Shown piece by piece: positions 9,719 to 19,800 of a stretch of 32,527 nucleotides of DNA. This DNA is from Clostridia bacterium (GTDB taxonomy: Bacteria > Bacillota > Clostridia > Christensenellales > Aristaeellaceae): the NCBI GenBank assembly GCA_030537335.1, contig JAUNNK010000015.1, positions 1 to 32,527 on the forward strand, written 5' to 3'. Below the pieces are notes generated by a model. It was not told the origin of the DNA. It saw nothing but the letters and a program-made list of their open reading frames with translations, and made no database searches. The position numbers were made by a program, and so were the translations under genes. Positions within the stretch are counted from its first letter, which is position 1, and the number at the start of each line of letters is the position of its first letter.

Positions 9719-10213
9719 ATGAAATCGTGTGCTTTTACCGGATACAGACCTGAAAAGCTGCCCTTTGGCAGCAACGAAAGCGATCCAAGGTGTGAACGGA
9801 TTAAGCAGCAGCTGTTCTGCAACATCCTGAGATTGACCCGCGAAGATGTGAATGTCTTCATTTCCGGGATGTCAAGGGGCGTAGACATCTGGGCAGCAGA
9901 AATCGTACTGGACCTCAGGGAGACGCTTCCGAACAGGAACCTTCAGCTCTGGGCAGCCGTGCCCTATGACAGGCAGGCGCTCAGCTGGAGCATATCGGAA
10001 CAGGCGCGCTACAGGCGGATTCTGGAGCGAGCGGACAGAGTAGAGCGCCTCAGTCAGGATTATTACAACGGCTGCCTCCAGAAGTGCAACCGCTGGATGG
10101 TGGATCATGCGACCCACCTGATCGCCGTCTATGACGGTCAGCCGGGCGGAACGAAATCCACGCTGGACTATGCCCGCAGGAAGGGGCTGGAGATTACCAT
10201 TATCGAACCATGA
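9719..10213 (+). CDS. SLOG-domain protein (DUF1273/YoqJ-like)
   Basis: 164 aa, no TAG, TGA stop. ATG 9719 follows GAGGTGGG. Rossmann-type SLOG features in order: FTGYRPEKLP at residues 6-15; ISGMSRGVDIWAAE near 48-61 (G-x-x-x-G-x-D); AVPYDRQ near 80; and LIAVYDGQPGGTKSTLDYA near 133-151 with the GGT loop. Family members bind nucleotide-type ligands, and relatives occur in prophages (YoqJ of SPbeta) and in defence proteins; the ligand here is unknown. It is divergent from an HTH repressor and stands between connector and tail-tube genes, so it is a moron rather than a morphogenesis gene. A role in host modification or in sensing rival phage is inference. Confidence 0.85.
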   Translation: MKSCAFTGYRPEKLPFGSNESDPRCERIKQQLFCNILRLTREDVNVFISGMSRGVDIWAAEIVLDLRETLPNRNLQLWAAVPYDRQALSWSISEQARYRRILERADRVERLSQDYYNGCLQKCNRWMVDHATHLIAVYDGQPGGTKSTLDYARRKGLEITIIEP

Positions 10214-10228
10214 GGAGGATGATCCACA

Positions 10229-11062
10229 ATGGCACAGTACATTGAACAGATTGCCGGCTACATCGCCGACAATCCCAACATCGACTTTGAGCGCTGCGAC
10301 GGCAAGGTGTTTTCCTACTACGAGGTGAATACCGCCAATATGAGCGCAACCAACAACACCTAGCCCATCAACGGCGGCCAGGGCAACTATCCGCTGGCAT
10401 TCATCGAGACGGACAAGGCGTAGGAATTCACCTTTGCCAGCTCCCAGTTCACACTGGACATGTTCGCCATGGCCAACGCCGTCTCCATGAAGCAGGGCGA
10501 CATGGCGACGCTGGAGAGCCGGCTGTACGAGGTGAAGGCCGGGCACAAAATCACGCTGCCCTTCGAGGTGCAGGAGAAGTCCGTCCGCATCAACGGCTAT
10601 ACCGAAGCGGCTGAAGCTGCGGCCGGCAAATTTGCCGTAAAGATCGCCACGGACACCTCTCCCTCCACCGAAATCACCTTCTTTGAGGGCGATGTGGAGG
10701 CCGGCGATACGCTGCGCGTGGCCTATCGCCGCCGCGTGAACGGCGCCTCTGTCGCGACGGTGAAGACCAACTCCACCACCGCCAAGGGTGCGCTGTACGC
10801 CCACTGGCCGGTGTATTCCAGCGGCACGGACTGCACGGAGAGCGCCGTCAAGGGCTATCTGCACCTGTTCGTGCCCCGCGTCCGCGTGACCGCGCTGCCG
10901 GGCTTTGACAACAGCTACAAGTCTGCATCCACCAACGCCGTGACCTTCTCGGCCATTGACCCGAAGCGCGCGGACAACAAGATGTACGATCTGTACTACG
11001 AGCCGCTGGACGCCAACGGCGAGATCATCACGGAATCCACCGGCGATGTGAACTGGAACTGA
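10229..11062 (+). CDS. Major tail (tube) protein
   Basis: 277 aa with TAGs at 10361-10363 and 10421-10423 (codons 45 and 65); TGA stop. ATG 10229 follows AGGAGG at 10213-10218. The sequence has the pattern of siphoviral tube subunits: an N-terminal arm, INGGQGNYPLAFIETDK, SSQFTLDMFAMANA, a beta-rich core and a C-terminal segment MYDLYYEPLDANGEI. It would polymerise into the tail tube. Gene order (after connectors, before chaperones and tape measure) agrees, apart from the lysis genes that follow. Both TAGs flank the conserved GGQGNYPLAF block; the second lies in TDKA-TAG-EFTF, a strand. Confidence 0.8.
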
Positions 11063-11069
11063 CCCATTG

Positions 11070-11098
11070 AGGGCGCGGCGTTGAACCGCGCCCTTCTT
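11070..11098 (+). terminator. Terminator-like hairpin after the tail-tube gene
   Basis: AGGGCGCGG, 7-nt loop, CCGCGCCCT, then TTCTT. The 9-bp GC-rich stem is strong but the T-run is short and interrupted, so it is probably partial and would set a step in expression between tail tube and lysis genes. Confidence 0.5.
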
Positions 11099-11125
11099 CC
11101 ATAAACAAGGAAAGGATGCGTGAAC

Positions 11126-11944
11126 ATGGCCAAGTATACGAATCTTCAGTAGGCCGCCTTTGCGGAGAGGGCGCTGGCCGAGGGCTGGAAATACTGGTAC
11201 GGAACCTGCGGCTACAAGGCAACGGAATCGCTGTACGCCAGCAAAAAGAAGCAGTATCCGACCCACTACGGCTCTTCCCGCACGGCGACGTACAAAAAGC
11301 ACATCGCAGAAAACCGAACGGTTGCCGATTGCGTCGGCTAGATCAAGGCGTTCTTCTGGACGAGCAACGGGACAACTGCGAGCAAATATGGCACGAACAG
11401 CTGCCCGGATCGCTCCGCCAACGGCATGTATCAGATGTGCAAAAAGACCGGTCCCATCGCCTCCATCCCGTCCACGCCCGGCCTTGTGGTCTGGAACAGC
11501 GGCCACATCGGCATTTCGCTGGACGGCGTCTGGGCGATCGAGGCCAGAGGCTTCAACTATGGTATCGTCAAAACAAGGATCCGGGACCGCTCCTGGACCC
11601 GTTGGGGCGAGCTGCCCGCGTCCATGCTGGACTATGTGACCGCAGGCAGTCAGGTCCCTGAGACGCCTGTGACTCCGGCGGACAAGGGCTGTCCCTACGC
11701 CGAGCCTTCCACGAATCTGAAAAAGGGCGCGAAGGGCGACGGCGTGCGCTGGGTACAGTGGATGCTTACGGAGTGCGGCTACAGCGTCGGAAGGTACGGC
11801 GTCGACGGCGACTTTGGCAATGATACCCGCACGGCAGTGCGGACATTCCAGAAGGACAGCAGGCTGTCCGTGGATGCGATCGTCGGTCCGCTGACCCGTG
11901 CGGCGCTCAAGGCTGCGTATGAGAAGAAGGAGGCTGCAAGATGA
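11126..11944 (+). CDS. Endolysin: NlpC/P60-like domain plus peptidoglycan-binding domain
   Basis: 272 aa with TAGs at 11150-11152 and 11339-11341 (codons 9 and 72); TGA stop. ATG 11126 follows AAGGAAAGG. The N-terminal domain (1-175) has the likely catalytic Cys69 in ADCVG-TAG-IKAFFW and His127 in WNSGHIGIS, followed by AIEARGFNYG. The C-terminal domain (about 194-268) is a PG-binding type 1 fold: LKKGAKGDGVRWVQ, GVDGDFGNDTRTAV, VGPLTRAAL. It would cleave cell-wall peptides for host lysis. The second TAG is three codons after the Cys, where NlpC/P60-type enzymes read DC-x-G-L; this is one of the best indications that TAG means Leu. No signal peptide. The holin gene overlaps its end. Confidence 0.88.
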
Positions 11945-12279
11945 ACATGATCGATCTGACCCCGGTTCTGGAGGCATAGCTTGCGCTGCTGGCTGCGGTT
12001 ATCACTGTGAAGGTGATCCCCTGGCTGAAAAGCAAAACGACCAGGGAGCAGCAGGAATATCTGCTGGCAACCGTCCGCGTGCTGGTATACGCGGCGGAAC
12101 AGCTGTACGGCTCCGGCAAGGGCGAGGCCAAGCTGCAGTATGTGCAGGACGAACTGGAGGCGCGCGGCCTGTCGGTGGACATGCCCGCCATCGAAGCCGC
12201 TGTGCGCGAGATGAACCTGTTGGGCAGCTGGGAGGTCGCGATTGAGCAGGAGGTCGAAACCGATGACGGCGAGGACTAA
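11941..12279 (+). CDS. Holin, LLH type
   Basis: 112 aa with one TAG at 11977-11979 (codon 13); TAA stop. It begins in an ATGA overlap with the endolysin gene. One N-terminal hydrophobic helix (LALLAAVITVKVIPWL) is followed by KSKTTREQQEYLLATVRVLVYAAEQLYG and a charged helical tail, the layout of LLH-type phage holins. The TAG lies at the start of the membrane helix, in LEA-TAG-LALLAAVITV, where an aliphatic residue is expected. The protein would form membrane lesions that release the endolysin. With TAG as stop only 12 residues are made, so the whole lysis pair is off in standard code. Confidence 0.8.
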
Positions 12280-12676
12280 GCCGCTGCCTGCTGCGGAACA
12301 GCCTGAGAAAGGGCTGCCCCAGGTGGGCAGTCCTGAAAACACGGTCGTCATCGGCGACCAGCTGATCGAGATTCGCCCAACGAAGCTGCGGTATCAGCGC
12401 AACCGCACAGCGGCGTTCTACAAGATCCTGGAGATGTATCCCGTAGCGGATGTGCTTGCCATGGAATCCGGTGCGTTTGGAGACGACCGCGACGGGGACA
12501 AGGCGCTCATGGACTGGCTCATCGCCGTGTTCGACGATGCGGCGCTGGTGACGGAGCACTACGATGAGATGGATACGGATACCATCGAGCAGCTGCTCGC
12601 CATTTTCCGGCGCGTCAACCGCATCGACGAAAAGGAGCAGAAGCTAAAAAACCTGCAGACGGCGCGAAAGGGGTGA
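12263..12676 (+). CDS. Tail assembly chaperone, gpG-like short form
   Basis: 137 aa, no TAG, TGA stop. ATG 12263 lies inside the end of the holin gene and follows GGAGG at 12249-12253. The small acidic helical protein ends in KEQKLKNLQTARKG. It precedes a reading frame displaced by -1 and the tape measure, as lambda gpG does. It would coat the tape measure protein during tail assembly. A canonical slippery heptamer near its 3' end yields a longer form. Confidence 0.75.
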   Translation: MTARTKPLPAAEQPEKGLPQVGSPENTVVIGDQLIEIRPTKLRYQRNRTAAFYKILEMYPVADVLAMESGAFGDDRDGDKALMDWLIAVFDDAALVTEHYDEMDTDTIEQLLAIFRRVNRIDEKEQKLKNLQTARKG

Positions 12677-12996
12677 CACTCGATCGCGCCGTCGCAATGC
12701 TCGCCGCGCATCTGGGCGTGGTGGACGAGGAATGCATCAACAACATGGCCTATGTATTTTTCGACGACGTGCTCCGGGAGCTGGGCTACAGGCTCAACTA
12801 TGAAGCCATCGTCAACTATGCGGGCAACAGCTTCTGCGAAAAAAGCTGGGACATGATTCAGCGGAGCAATCCCTTCAATGTCGCCGACCCGAACGACCGC
12901 GCGCAGGCCATGGGTTCGCTTGCGAATTTCTTTGAACGAAGCAAAATCACAATCATGGGAGGAAACGGACATGAACGTCAAACAGGAACGGTATGA
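12263..12996 (+). CDS. Tail assembly chaperone, gpGT-like frameshift product
   Basis: About 244 aa, made if ribosomes slip by -1 on A-AAA-AAC at 12646-12652. The first 130 residues are shared with the short form; the -1 frame then reads PADGAKGVTLDRAVAML without interruption through LNYEAIVNYAGNSFCEKSWD to TGA 12994-12996. A GTG at 12673 could start the second frame alone, but it has no good ribosome site and the frames join cleanly upstream of it. In lambda-like phages the rare fusion recruits tail-tube subunits to the tape measure; the same role is inferred here. No TAG occurs in either frame. Confidence 0.72.
12646..12693 (+). promoter_or_regulatory. Programmed -1 ribosomal frameshift site
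   Basis: Slippery A-AAA-AAC at 12646-12652 is in phase with the zero frame (CTA AAA AAC). Five bases later a perfect 10-bp stem starts: GACGGCGCGA (12658-12667) with TCGCGCCGTC (12684-12693), 16-nt loop. A second possible slip site, A-AAG-GGG at 12667-12673, lies in the loop next to the zero-frame TGA. Heptamer, phase, spacer and stem all match the textbook arrangement. Confidence 0.8.
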
Positions 12997-13540
12997 GTAC
13001 ACCCACGCGCTGGAGATGGACGGACAGGTCTTTCACGTCCGGGAGATGCTGCCCTGTCAGGAAAAGGAGCAGCTGGCATAGGATCTGGTGAGCGCCACCA
13101 TGGTGTTCGATGAGGCGGCAGGCGTCGCTTATGAGAGCTACAACGCGGAGCAGATCCGCGCATTTTTGATTCTGGTTCACTATACCGACCTGGATCTTGC
13201 GGAGTACGATACGCCCGAAGGCCGCTACGCCGCGCAGGACGCCGTCGCCTCCCACGGCCTGTGGCAAAAGATTCTGGACATTGTGGAGCAGGATGTGGGC
13301 GACGTGGACGCCATCGCCGCACGGCTGAGGGACTCTGCAAAGTGCTGCTTTGAACGGCAGCATTCGCTGGAATACCGTCTGGCGAAGGTATTTGAATCCC
13401 TGCTGGGCACAGAGGATCTGATGGAGACGATCGCCAAGGCGGAGGATTTGAATTCGAAGCTGATCGACATGCTGGGCGCGGTGCGGAAGCAGCCTGCCCC
13501 CATGGCGGGCGGCGGACTTCAGTTTGCCAAAAAGGACTGA
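12971..13540 (+). CDS. Unknown tail-region protein
   Basis: 189 aa with one TAG at 13079-13081 (codon 37); TGA stop. ATG 12971 follows GGGAGGAAAC and overlaps the end of the chaperone frame by 26 nt. An N-terminal beta part (YTHALEMDGQVFHVREML) leads to a helical remainder. I do not recognise the family. Lying between the chaperones and the tape measure it may be a further tail-assembly factor. The TAG is in the helix KEQLA-TAG-DLVSATM. Confidence 0.6.
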
Positions 13541-13552
13541 TATTCCGCGTGG

Positions 13553-13581
13553 TTGACGGTGGCCTGAATTTGCTGTATACT
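13553..13581 (+). promoter_or_regulatory. Sigma-70 promoter of the one-gene moron
   Basis: -35 TTGACG (13553-13558), 17-bp spacer, -10 TATACT (13576-13581). Close to consensus, 28 bp upstream of the moron's start codon. Confidence 0.75.
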
Positions 13582-13609
13582 GGAACGGCACGCGAACGGA
13601 GGTGATCAG

Positions 13610-13852
13610 ATGGAATTTGAAGAGGCGCTGATGCGGCTGACGGAGGGAATCGTCCGGCGGGTGTGCGACGTCTATCATCTGACGGACGCCGACGCGGAGC
13701 GGCTGCTGAAGCGCAGCAATTTTTATCAGGTACTGTCCGATCCAAAGCGCGGATTCTGGAGGAAGGATGCAGAAACCTGCTTCCGGCTGCTCCAGAACGA
13801 GGTCGAGTACGGTTCCTGGGACAGAAATGAAAGCGGCGGGATTGCTGAATAA
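13610..13852 (+). CDS. Moron gene of unknown function
   Basis: 80 aa, no TAG, TAA stop. ATG 13610 follows GGAGGTGATCAG, an excellent ribosome site. The protein is small, soluble and helical: MEFEEALMRLTEGIVRRV, then LTDADAERLLKRSNFYQVLSD, and a hydrophilic C-terminus. I do not recognise it. It has its own promoter and terminator and separates the tail genes from the tape measure, so it is not needed for their expression and is best read as a lysogenic-conversion or superinfection-exclusion type moron; that function is only inferred. Confidence 0.75.
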   Translation: MEFEEALMRLTEGIVRRVCDVYHLTDADAERLLKRSNFYQVLSDPKRGFWRKDAETCFRLLQNEVEYGSWDRNESGGIAE

Positions 13853-13868
13853 GGCAATCCCGCTTTTA
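13836..13868 (+). terminator. Intrinsic terminator of the one-gene moron
   Basis: GCGGGATTGC, 8-nt loop, GCAATCCCGC (perfect 10-bp stem) followed by TTTTACTTT. The left arm lies in the last codons of the moron gene and the stop codon is in the loop. Confidence 0.8.
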
Positions 13869-13892
13869 CTTTGATGACAGGGTGGTGAGCAC

Positions 13893-16800
13893 ATGGCACA
13901 GAGCCAGAACAAGCTGGTCGGCACATAGTATCTGGATTTGTCCCGGCTGAGAAAAGACGTCAGCGAAACGAACGATCTGCTGAAATCCATCGGTGCGGGC
14001 GTCAATCTGAACATGAGCGACGTGGTAGAAAAGCAGGTTCGGGAGATGCTGACCCGCTTCAAAAGCGAGATTCAGAAGATGGCCAGCCAGAGCGTGAAGT
14101 CCGGACAGCAGGCCGCGGACGGTCTGAAGCCTGCGGTCTCCCAGATTCAGACGCTGCTCACCACCACCCAGCGGCTTGCGGCGGACGGCACGCTGACGGA
14201 GACCCGGAAGGGCTACGACGCGCTGGGCCGCAGCATCACCGAGGTTTACAAGAACGGTCAGTAGCTGAACAAGACCCTGAAGGCCGACTCCGCGTTGACT
14301 GCGGAGATCCAGAATGCCAACCGCCTCTACCGGGAGCAGAGCGACGCCCTGAAGCAGATCTATCGGCTGAAGACCCAGCGTCTGAAGGTGCAGGACGATA
14401 CGCCGTATGCGCAGAGTCTGGACGGTCAGATCGCCAATCTTCAGACGCTCATTGACGGCAACCGGAAGCTGATTGCGCAGATGGATCAGCAGGCGGTCGC
14501 CCGATCCCGGCTGGTGGAGCTGGCCCGCGAAGAAGCGCAGCTCTCCTCCCGGTATGGAAACGCGCAGCAGTCCAGAGCGCAGTCGGCGGGCAGGGCCGAG
14601 CTTCATCAGCTGCAGCAGGCATACAGGCAGCTGACCACAGCCTACCGCCAGTACAACATCGCCGTTAAAAACGGCAATGAGACCGGAAAGGAATACTGGA
14701 GCCAGAGCGCTACGCAGGCTATGGAGGAGATCCAACAGATCGAGCAAAAGCTGGTCTCTCTCAACATTGAGGAGAGTGTCCGCAAGCAGATCCTCGATCT
14801 CATTCAGCAGGCGAAGAACGCGGAAGCCGCGCACCAGGCACAGCTGGAGGGCACAGGAAATCAGCTGTCCCGGCTGGACCAGTCGCTGGACCGCATGGGC
14901 AGCCGCCTTCTCCAGATGGCGTCCACCATGCTCGTGCTGCGCGGCTAGACCTCCCTCTGGCGCAGTGCGACGGACTATGCGCAGCAGTACTACGACAAGC
15001 TGAACGAGATCCGCATCGTCACGGGGAAATCCGAAAGCGAGGTCAACCGCCTGGGCCAGAGCTATCGCACACTGGCGAAAACCATGAAAGTCTCCGCAAC
15101 GGAGATCGCTACCGCCGCCGTAGAATTCTGGCGGCAGGGCCTCGACGAAAGCGAGGTCAATGCGCGGCTTACGGCCTCCATTCAGTATGCGAAGATCTCC
15201 GCCATGGAGTTTGACGAAGCTGCCGAGCTGATCACCGCGGCCACGAACACCATGGAGATCAGCGCGCAGCGCGCGGCGGATGTATTCGCATATCTGGGCG
15301 ACGCCAGCGCCTCCGGTCCCGACGAGATCGGCATTGCCATGCAGAAGGCCTCCGCCTCCGCTGTGGAGTTCGGCCTGACCTTTGAGTGGCTGGGCGCGTA
15401 CATCGCCACCATCTCCGAACAGACCCGGCAGGCTCCTGAGGTCATCGGCACTGCCATCAACTCCATCATGGCGCGCCTGCACTCCATCAAGGCCAAGGGC
15501 TACACCGAGGAGGACGAGACCAAGATCAACGACGTCGCCCAAGCGCTGGGGACGATCGACGTGGCGCTGCTGGACAACGAGGGCAACTGGCGCGCAATGT
15601 CCGACATCTTCTCGGATATTGCGGCGCAGTGGGATACGCTGGACAGCAAGACCAAGAGCTACATCGCCACCACCATGGCCGGCACCCGCCAGCAGAACTA
15701 CTTCCTCGCCCTGATGAACGATATGTCCAAGGGCGTCGAGGGCGGCAGCCGCGCCTTTGAGCTCTACGCAGGCGCATTGAACGCGGCGGGGACTGCGGCA
15801 CAGAAGTACGCGGTCTGGCAGGACTCGGTGACCGCTGCGCAGAACCGGCTGACCGCCGCCGCGGAATCCTTCTATGCGCTGCTGGATGCGGAGTGGATGA
15901 AGGACTTTTACAACGGCATGGCGGGCCTGGTGGAGGTCATCACTGCCGGCACGGACGCGCTGGGCGGCTGGAACCTGATGATTCCCGTCGTCGCTGCAGG
16001 CGTCGCAGGGCTGGTCGCCGTGGTCATCAAGGCGGCCGCAGCCATCAGGACGATGACGGCTGCGCTTTCCGCCGGATCGGGCATTGCCGCTGCCATGAGC
16101 GGAGGTTCCATCGGAGCGATCATCGCCGCCGTCGGCATGCTTACCGCGGTGGTCACCATGATCGCAGGCGTATCCGCCAGAGCCGACGAGATCCGGAAGG
16201 TGGACTATGCAGGCACCATCCAATCGGTCTCCGGCTACCGGGACGCCGCAGAGGCGCTGGTCAGCGAGCTGGAGACGCTCGCGGAACGAACAGAGCTGTC
16301 CGCTGACGAGCAGTCCCGCGCGGATGAGATCATGCGCACACTGTCCGGAACCTCCCTTTCCATGAAAGCCGCGCTGGAAAACGGCGGAGAAGGCTTTGAC
16401 ACCCTGGGCGAAAAGGCCGTCGCTGCGCGCGGCGAGCTGGAAAGAACGGAGCAGGTGCTCCGAAGCCTGAACGCTGCGGACGCGCTGCAGAATCTGAGAG
16501 ACGACGGCGGTTCCTATTCGAACGCCATTCGCGAGGCGCAGCAGAACCTGACCTCCGTGAGCCAGTACAGGGAAATCGCGGACGCCTATGCGCAGTTCAT
16601 GGCCGAACATCCCGAAGGACTGTATGCGCAGAGCTACACCGGTCCCCACGGCATGTATGCCAGCAAGGACGAGAATTTCTACGTCTACGCAAAGAATCAG
16701 GCGGAACAGCCCATGCCCGTCTGGTACTCAAGGGAGGACAAGGCGAGGATCCAGGCGGATCGCGACTTCTGGGCAGGCGTCGTATCGGAGATGGATGCGC

Positions 16801-19800
16801 TGGGGCTGGACTATGCCTCCTCGGTGGAGACGATCTCCAACAAGATGCTGGAGTTCGACATCGCGGCGGGCACCTACGCCGAGGCCAATCGTCAGGCTTT
16901 GGAGGATGCCTGGCAGCCGGTGTTCGATGATCTCTACACCGTCATGACCGACGGCACCCAGTTTGCACAGCTGCCCTCCTTCATGCAGGACGCCGCCATC
17001 CGGTACTACGATGAATTCATTGCCGGAATTGACCGGCAGACGGAGCTGGCCGAGGGCGACCTGATGGCCATGGCCGCAGACCTGACCGGAAAGGTGGACG
17101 CCATGGCGGAATACGTCGACGCCCACGCGGACTTTGATGGAATCATCAAGCGCTTCGACGAATTGCTGGGCGGCGAGCAGACGCAGGAGACCGTGGACGA
17201 GCTCAACAGCCTGCTGCCCGTTGTCAACGAATTCATCACCGCTTATAACGCGCTGACCGAAACGACGGACGACGACATTCCGCTGTTCCCGGAGTTTACT
17301 TTGGACAGCCTGCGTCAGGCGCAGCAGGAGATGGAGACCACGGAGAAGTCCATCGCTTCGCTGGACACCGATGAGCTCTACCGCAAGCTCGCCATCGCAC
17401 GCGAGGAAGCCAATCGCTTCAGCTCGGTGCTCGCCAGGCTTGGCGAAGGCGAGGGCCAGTTTGACAACCTCCATGATGCGGTGCTGTCCGTTGCCGAGGA
17501 GATTGCCGCAGGGCTGAACATCACCGACGCAAAGGTCATCGGAGAAATCGGCGACGCACTGCTGGAGGGACTCTACGAAACCTATCCCGGCATCGCCGAC
17601 TATGTGGACACTGCTACCGGCATGCTGACGGACGGCTGGCAGGAGGGTGTGGCGAAGGCCGCCAATCCCTGGGCGGAGTTCTTCGAAAAGGCGCGCCTGG
17701 AGGATGCACTGAAGGCTGCGAAGAAGGATATGGCCTCTCTGGACGCCTCCGAGCTGTGGACGCAGCTGCTCGATCCGAACGGCATGGGGCTCTATGCCTA
17801 CGCCGAGGACTGGGCGCGCAGGCTCCTGCCGGAGGCCACTGAGGAGGAAGTCATCGCACTGGCGGGTCAGTTTGTGGACGCGTTTTTCGAGATGTTCGCC
17901 GACATCGACACGACCATCATGGACGCGAACGGCAGAATTGAAGCGGGCATGGACGGCGTTGTAGCGACCATGCGTGAAAAGGTGGCCGAGGCACAGCGGG
18001 AAGCGACCCAGCTGGAGACGGCCTACAATTCCCTGCACTCCGGACAGATTGCGCGCGACGAGGCAATTGCCGGACTGACCTCCATGGCCGGACTGGCGCG
18101 CAGCGGCGACAGCGCCGGCGTCCTTGGCGTCTTTGAAGGGATGTCCGCCGAAAGCATTCAGGCGATCATGGAGGCCATGCCCGAGCTGATCGACAGGCTT
18201 GTGGACGGAACCTGGGCGGCCGAGGACTTTGACGAAGCAATCCGTCGCATCGACGAGGTGGCGTCCAAAACCGGAAGCGACGCCTGGGCAGATTATCTCT
18301 CCGGAACCGCAGAAGGCATGAAATCCGACGCAGACGCAATGAAGGAGGCCATGCGCTCGGTCATTGCCGAGGTTGCTGCCGCAGATGACAAGACCGCAGC
18401 CTTTTACAGCGCGCTCACCCGCCTGGAAAGCGAGGGCATTGACATCGGCGCGCTGCTGGAGCAGTTCGGCACGCTGGCAATGCTGCTGCTCAACGGCGCG
18501 GCCAGCGCGGACGAACTGTATACATCCCTTGACCGGCTGGGCGATCTGCGCAACCTTCAGATCGATCTGGAACAGGCGGATTCGCTGTCCGCGGCCGCAA
18601 GGGCGATTGATCCCTCGAACGCTGCCTATGATCCCCTTTCGGCGCTGGATGCCTACGCGCTGCTGGAAGCGGAATATGTGGAGCTGACTGCGCTGCAGCG
18701 CGGTTCGGCGGAATACATTGCCCGCGCCCGACAGCTGACGCAGGAACAGACTGCAGCGGTCTACGAACAGGCGGCGGCCTACGGCGTCGTTTCTGATATT
18801 CAGGCAAATTCCGCGCAGTATGCGGCGAATGCCCAGCGGGAGCGGCGATTTGACCGCGCAGCAGCAAACGGCTATGCGGGCGCCGTGTCCTATCTTGAGG
18901 AAGCTGTGCGGCAGGCGGAGGAAAACGGCGAAGACGTCGTACAGGCATGGAACAATGCACTCGGCGATCTGGATGAAGCTGGCGTTCTCGAAGGCATGAT
19001 TGCCATGTTCGGAGACATCTCCAATCTGGCGGTTGCCTGCGGCGGCGACGTGGCGAAGATCGTGGAAGGGATTTACGCCATGCAGGAGGCCGCCAATTCC
19101 ATGACGCTCAGCGACATGGCGCAGTCCCTGCGCGAGGAGCGCGCAGCCAATGCAGCTGGCACGGACGGCTATCAGGACCAGACCGGCGCGCTGCTGGACG
19201 CCTTCGGCTCCGGCGGCACGGAGGGTGTGGAAAATGCCATGGCCGTATGGAACGGCTTCGACGAATCGCTGCGCCAGTCCATTGCCGAAACCTATCCCTC
19301 CCTCGTCATCGCACTGGACGATGCAAATCAGGCAGCGGAGGCGCTGAAAGAAGGTACGTCCGAGCTGGAAGGCGCGCAGGGTGACCTGTCCGACGCGTCC
19401 CGAAGCGCGGGAAAGCAGATTGACGCGCTGGGCAAGGAACTGAACAGCGCACAGAAGTCCTCCACGGCAAGGTATTTCAAGAATACCGCCGCTGCCATCG
19501 AGGACCTGAAGCATGGCGCGATCAGTGTCAGCGGTGCATTCGGCACCTACAACAAGGAGGCCGAAAAGGCCGTCAAAGCCAACGAGCAGTATCAGGCTGC
19601 GGCTAAGAAGATGGCGCAGGGCATGCAGGTTGCGTCCAACGAAATCGACGTGCTGGCAGAGTATCTGGGCAACACCGATCCCGAGGTGCTTCTGGCGAAC
19701 TGGGATCAGGTTGGGCCGATGATGGCGGCGGCGCTGGCGGAAGGCGAAGCGGCCTTTGACCGGCTGAACGAAGCTGCATTTATCTGCATCACCGGTACGT

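Noticed and set aside
7624-11152. TAG as glutamine (code 15), the usual reading for recoded phages.
   Set aside because: Sites such as 7648 and 14262 would allow Gln, but the conserved sites in endolysin, holin, LW-x-DTS module and zinc ribbon demand an aliphatic residue. Kept as the main alternative, not excluded.
12673-12996. Independent gene starting at GTG 12673.
   Set aside because: The frame is open upstream to the slippery heptamer and the GTG has no proper ribosome site; it is better explained as the -1 frameshift extension.
13866-19514. Two antisense open frames of over 900 codons opposite the tape measure, and similar long minus-strand frames elsewhere (for example 2587-5055, 9872-11977).
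   Set aside because: They mirror the GC-rich codon bias of the sense genes, lack ribosome sites and known domains, and their sequences are low-complexity shadows (His, Leu, Arg, Gly rich).
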